Program-made: the position numbers and the translations under genes
Notes under the pieces: generated by a model
What the model was told of the DNA's origin: nothing
The model's database searches: none
Seen by the model: only the letters and a program-made list of their open reading frames with translations
Origin: Virgibacillus natechei
GTDB lineage: Bacteria; Bacillota; Bacilli; Bacillales; Amphibacillaceae
Assembly: GCF_026013645.1 (NCBI RefSeq)
Contig: NZ_CP110224.1
Span: forward strand, 992,001-1,056,000
DNA: 64,000 nucleotides
Reading direction: 5' to 3'
In this document: positions 61,170 to 64,000 of the stretch, one piece after another
Layout: every line of letters starts with the position of its first letter
Numbering within the stretch: position 1 is the first letter of the stretch

Positions 61170-62465
61170 CTATTCATTGGCCATCATTGCAAATGCTCGA
61201 CCTACTGCTTCAATTGTTTCATCAATATCTGCTTCTGTATGTTCTGTCGTTATAAACCACGCTTCAAATTTAGATGGAGCTAAATTGACACCTTGATTAA
61301 GCATTAAATGGAAAAATTTTGCAAACGACTCGCCGTCACTTGCTTCAGCTTGATCATAATTGGTAACCTCATCTTCTCCGAAATAAACAGTCAGTGCGCC
61401 ACACAAGCGGTTTACAGAAAGTGCAACTCCATTCAGGGACGCTTTTTCCAGTATTCCACGTTCTAACCGTTCCCCGAGCTGGTCTAACTTTTCATAAACA
61501 CCATCTTCTTGTAAAACTTCTAAACAAGCAATTCCTGCTGCAATTGAGGCAGGATTACCAGACATTGTCCCAGCTTGATATGCAGGTCCAAGTGGTGCCA
61601 CTTGTTCCATAATATCCTGACGGCCACCGTATGCACCTATCGGCAGGCCACCGCCAATAATTTTTCCCATTGCAGTCATATCAGGCTCTATATTGTATAC
61701 TTGTTGAGCACTGCCATAAGTGAATCGAAAAGCAGTAATGACCTCATCATAAATGACTAATGCCCCCGTACCGTGTGTTAAATCATTGATAGCTTGCAAG
61801 AAACCTTCATGCGGCTTAACGATCCCAAAGTTTCCAACAATCGGTTCAACTAAGACAGCTGCAACCTGATCTCCCCATTGATCTAGCGCTTCTTTAAATG
61901 CAGTTAAATCATTAAAGGGTACGGTAATCACATCTTCAGCAACTGAACGAGGGATACCAGCTGAATCTGGCGTTCCAAGAGTAGCAGGGCCTGACCCCGC
62001 TTCAACCAATACAGCATCGAAATGGCCATGATAACTACCAGCAAACTTGATTATCTTTGTACGATCCGTGTAGGCACGTGCCACACGTATGGTTGTCATG
62101 ACAGCCTCTGTACCAGAATTAACAAAGCGTACTTTCTCCAGTGACGGAATCGCATCTTTGAGCATTTTAGCAAATTGATTCTCAAGTCGGGTTGGTGTTC
62201 CGTATAGCACGCCAGTTGTGGCCGCATGTGAAATGGCCGCAGCAACATGGGGATGCGCATGCCCTGTAATAATCGGGCCATAAGCCGCTAAGTAGTCAAT
62301 ATATTTATTCCCGTCAACATCCCAGAAATAAGCGCCTTGTCCACGTTCCATATATATTGGTGACCCACCCCCAACACCTTTATAGGCACGTGATGGTGAA
62401 TTAACACCACCAACGATATGTTCTTGAGCTTCTTCGTGTAACGCTTTTGATTTTGAAAAATCCAT
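61170..62465 (-). CDS. gsaB: glutamate-1-semialdehyde 2,1-aminomutase (GsaB/HemL)
   Basis: A 431-residue PLP enzyme that converts glutamate-1-semialdehyde to 5-aminolevulinate in haem synthesis. Family blocks are [82 protein letters not shown] and the PLP lysine in [20 protein letters not shown] (about residue 268). The position beside ygaD and bcp matches B. subtilis gsaB, the second aminomutase copy outside the hemAXCDBL operon. ATG 62465 is chosen because GGGAGG lies nine bases upstream; the frame opens 48 codons earlier. In B. subtilis the order is ygaD-ygaE-gsaB-ygaF. Confidence 0.93.
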   Translation of the reverse strand: MDFSKSKALHEEAQEHIVGGVNSPSRAYKGVGGGSPIYMERGQGAYFWDVDGNKYIDYLAAYGPIITGHAHPHVAAAISHAATTGVLYGTPTRLENQFAKMLKDAIPSLEKVRFVNSGTEAVMTTIRVARAYTDRTKIIKFAGSYHGHFDAVLVEAGSGPATLGTPDSAGIPRSVAEDVITVPFNDLTAFKEALDQWGDQVAAVLVEPIVGNFGIVKPHEGFLQAINDLTHGTGALVIYDEVITAFRFTYGSAQQVYNIEPDMTAMGKIIGGGLPIGAYGGRQDIMEQVAPLGPAYQAGTMSGNPASIAAGIACLEVLQEDGVYEKLDQLGERLERGILEKASLNGVALSVNRLCGALTVYFGEDEVTNYDQAEASDGESFAKFFHLMLNQGVNLAPSKFEAWFITTEHTEADIDETIEAVGRAFAMMANE

Positions 62466-62644
62466 TGAAGATTGCCTCCCTAAATTTACGTGACTTTTGG
62501 TTAAATTAAGTTCCATGATGCTAGGTAAAAGAATAGATGATGTGAATGTGTTTTGCAATGTAGGAATCATCCTGATAAAAAGTTGACAAGCTTTGTAGTA
62601 GATAAGCATATATATCAGGTAAAGTATTGAATAGAGGGGATTTT

Positions 62645-63088
62645 ATGGGGATCATTCCTTGGTTGATATTGATTGCGATCTGTTTTGTTATGTTGAAAAG
62701 TCTAATTGATTTCATTCGTGGAGGTGGTAAAGCACGTTTACGCATCGACATGCGACAAAGTAGATTTTCGGTTGGTCTTTTTTATATGTTATTAATGATA
62801 TATATAACCGTCATTATTGGGTTTGGATTGATTTATTTTATTATGTCCTTTAATGGAATAATTTTGGTGGAGGCTGGTGAATTACGCGAGGTTAGTGTAT
62901 TTGGTTCTTTCATTCATTCGTTGTATTTTAGCGGAGTGACCATGCTTACAATTGGCTATGGAGATATTACACCGATTGGAATTGGGCGGTTTATTGCATT
63001 AATAGAAGCACTCATTGGGTATATATTGCCTGCAGCATTTGTTTTGCGTCTTGTTCAATCACAGCAGGAGAGAAGTAGGGATAAATGA
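62645..63088 (+). CDS. two-helix potassium channel family protein
   Basis: A 147-residue membrane protein with an N-terminal helix (IIPWLILIAICFVMLKSLID) and a pair of helices flanking the pore loop, the second carrying the selectivity filter TIGYGDITPIG (about residues 108-118). This is the Ion_trans_2 / KcsA-type K+ channel fold. LFYMLLMIYITVIIGFGLIY and LIGYILPAAFVLRLVQ are the pore-lining helices. There is no RCK domain attached. ATG 62645 follows AGAGGGGA by seven bases; TTG 62627 is less likely. It is divergent from gsaB and lies about 60 bases before bcp. Confidence 0.85.
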   Translation: MGIIPWLILIAICFVMLKSLIDFIRGGGKARLRIDMRQSRFSVGLFYMLLMIYITVIIGFGLIYFIMSFNGIILVEAGELREVSVFGSFIHSLYFSGVTMLTIGYGDITPIGIGRFIALIEALIGYILPAAFVLRLVQSQQERSRDK

Positions 63089-63149
63089 AACCTGTGTTTT
63101 TGTGTGCTATAGTTGACCATATAATAAAACAAATATGGAGGGGACCCAC

Positions 63150-63620
63150 ATGGCAGTTGAAATAGGGAAACAAGTTGCAGACTTTACATTGCCAAACCAA
63201 AAAGGAGAAAAAGTCAGTCTGTCTGATTATAGCGGGAAGCATGTCGTATTATATTTTTATCCCAAAGACATGACGCCTGGCTGTACGACAGAGGCATGTG
63301 ATTTCCGAGATCACCATGAAAGTTTCGGAGAATTAGATGCAGTTATTATCGGGATAAGCCCGGATCCTGCCTCCAGCCATCAGAAATTTATTGATAAGCA
63401 TGACTTGCCATTTGAGCTTCTAGCAGACGAAGACCATAAAGTGGCAGAGGATTTTGATGTATGGAAGCTGAAGAAAAACTTTGGCAAAGAATATTATGGA
63501 ATCGAGCGTTCTACTTTCATTCTGGATAAGGAAGGACAGCTGCAAAAGGAATTTCGTAAAGTTAAGGTTAAAGGGCATGTGGAGGAAGCGTTGGAATTTA
63601 TAAAAGAAACATATAATTAA
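63150..63620 (+). CDS. bcp: bacterioferritin comigratory protein (thioredoxin-dependent peroxiredoxin)
   Basis: A 156-residue peroxiredoxin of the BCP/PrxQ type that reduces hydroperoxides with thioredoxin. The peroxidatic cysteine is Cys45 in PKDMTPGCTTEACDF and the resolving cysteine Cys50 lies in the same helix, the alpha2-type PrxQ arrangement. Other conserved parts are DFTLPNQKGEKVSLSDYSGK, VVLYFYPKD and SPDPASSHQKFIDKHDLPFE. ATG 63150 follows GGAGGGG by six bases; the frame opens at 63135. It is ygaF in B. subtilis, next to gsaB and perR. I see no clear PerR box upstream. Confidence 0.95.
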   Translation: MAVEIGKQVADFTLPNQKGEKVSLSDYSGKHVVLYFYPKDMTPGCTTEACDFRDHHESFGELDAVIIGISPDPASSHQKFIDKHDLPFELLADEDHKVAEDFDVWKLKKNFGKEYYGIERSTFILDKEGQLQKEFRKVKVKGHVEEALEFIKETYN

Positions 63621-63652
63621 AATGAGGCAGTCCTATGTGGGCTGTCTTTTTT
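63621..63652 (+). terminator. terminator after bcp
   Basis: AGGCAGTCC and GGGCTGTCT pair imperfectly around TATGT and are followed by TTTTTT. Confidence 0.65.
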
Positions 63653-63659
63653 ACAGATA

Positions 63660-63715
63660 CAGGTTAAAACTTTCCTATTTTCATAAGGGTGCAGTAACAC
63701 TTATGAAAAGAACCT
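63660..63715. repeat. short related module AACTTTCCTATTTTCATAAG
   Basis: TTAAAACTTTCCTATTTTCA followed by GTGCAGTAACACTTATGAAA resembles the modules at 11895 and 48718 in part. It lies in the gap before the last gene, with no other feature. Confidence 0.5.
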
Positions 63716-63815
63716 TGTTAATAGATAAATTATTCTATTGTTATATAAACTAGCTTTTTAGAATAGGATATAGTACGAGCTTTACCTATTGCTATTAAAA
63801 AGCGGGGTGTTTTAT

Positions 63816-64000
63816 ATGGAATTACAGGAAAACGTAAAGTCGAGAGTTGAGGCTAAGAAAATTGCCACACAGCCAAGTAAAATGTATTTTTTTATAAAAC
63901 GATTGGTAGATATCACTGTAAGCTTTATGCTACTTCTATTGTTAACGCCATTTTTTCTGTTTATCAGTTATAAGATTAATAAAAAAGAGGGAAGGCCTGT
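63816..64000 (+). CDS. undecaprenyl-phosphate sugar phosphotransferase, N-terminal part
   Basis: The first 61 codons of a gene that runs past the right edge. After a short basic lead (NVKSRVEAKKIATQPSKMY), FFIKRLVDITVSFMLLLLLT and PFFLFISYKINKKEGRPV match the membrane helix and start of the bacterial sugar transferase (WcaJ/EpsL-type) family, which attaches the first sugar phosphate to undecaprenyl phosphate in exopolysaccharide synthesis. GCGGGG lies eight bases before ATG 63816. In B. subtilis perR follows bcp, so an exopolysaccharide gene cluster may start here. The family is supported by the motif only; the catalytic region lies outside the window. Confidence 0.8.
   Translation, partial: MELQENVKSRVEAKKIATQPSKMYFFIKRLVDITVSFMLLLLLTPFFLFISYKINKKEGRP

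Noticed and set aside
1..64000. tRNA, rRNA, CRISPR arrays and prophage genes
   Set aside because: I looked for tRNA cloverleaf ends, rRNA-like stretches, regularly spaced repeats and phage structural genes and saw none. The only regular repeats are protein-coding (23923-24234) or the array at 17350.

Overview
The window is chromosomal DNA of a low-GC, spore-forming Gram-positive of the family Bacillaceae. Spore genes (gamma-type SASP sspE, pdaA), Bacillus-type regulation (CtsR boxes at clpE, an M-box Mg2+ riboswitch before mgtE, strong AGGAGG ribosome sites, many TTG/GTG starts) and gene order shared with the B. subtilis yfj-yfk-yfh-yga region (pdaA, yfkD, yfkH-I-J, yfhF-recX-yfhH, yfhP-mutY-sspE, ygaC-ygaD-gsaB-bcp) support this. 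The acidic proteins and GC-rich intergenic repeats resemble halotolerant genera such as Oceanobacillus or Virgibacillus. The genus is inference.

1-5.3 kb: end of ribH, the ABC-F protein yfmR, two unassigned proteins and a C45-type N-terminal-nucleophile hydrolase. 5.4-11 kb (minus): CoA-disulfide reductase, then a tryptophan catabolic operon kynU-kynB-kynA followed by an NSS-family transporter that probably imports tryptophan. 11.2-12.4 kb: a large GC-rich inverted-repeat element and a decayed aminotransferase. 12.4-21.6 kb: two converging operons that together read as a lysine degradation route. The plus-strand operon holds a ThDP enzyme, an aldehyde dehydrogenase, lysine 6-dehydrogenase and DUF3870. 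The minus-strand operon holds a CaiB/BaiF CoA-transferase, an acyl-CoA dehydrogenase and a GabD-type dehydrogenase, behind a sigma-A promoter and a leader with an intrinsic terminator. The proposed path is lysine, aminoadipate semialdehyde, 2-aminoadipate, 2-oxoadipate, glutarate semialdehyde, glutarate, glutaryl-CoA, crotonyl-CoA. The local aminotransferase for the third step is the pseudogene.

21.6-31.6 kb: mreBH, a secreted CAP-domain protein with eight 13-residue repeats, a PAP2 pseudogene, M-box plus mgtE, glutaminase, an SRAP protein, yfkJ-yfkI-yfkH and a decayed heavy-metal P-type ATPase. 31.6-41.5 kb: duplicated amino-acid binding lipoproteins with one permease and no ATPase, a ZIP-like membrane protein, OsmC, yfkD, yuiF, pdaA and mbcS. 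41.5-49.9 kb: CtsR-controlled clpE, a decayed type VII secretion LXG toxin locus with tandem putative immunity lipoproteins (one broken), a ComEC-like secreted metallo-hydrolase, and an SPFH protein with a small ribbon-helix-helix partner. 49.9-64 kb: an ABC exporter with PLDc_N protein and XRE regulator, then the yfh/yga housekeeping block, ending in a truncated sugar-phosphate transferase.

Non-coding DNA is rich in repeats. A small element with 10-bp imperfect terminal inverted repeats and 5-bp target duplications sits directly behind the stop codons of mgtE and pdaA. A second, larger GC-rich inverted-repeat family occurs in full-length, partial or scrambled form in at least five intergenic gaps. 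Five genes are visibly decayed (aminotransferase, PAP2, P-type ATPase, LXG toxin, second immunity lipoprotein). No rRNA, tRNA, CRISPR array, prophage or transposase gene was recognised.
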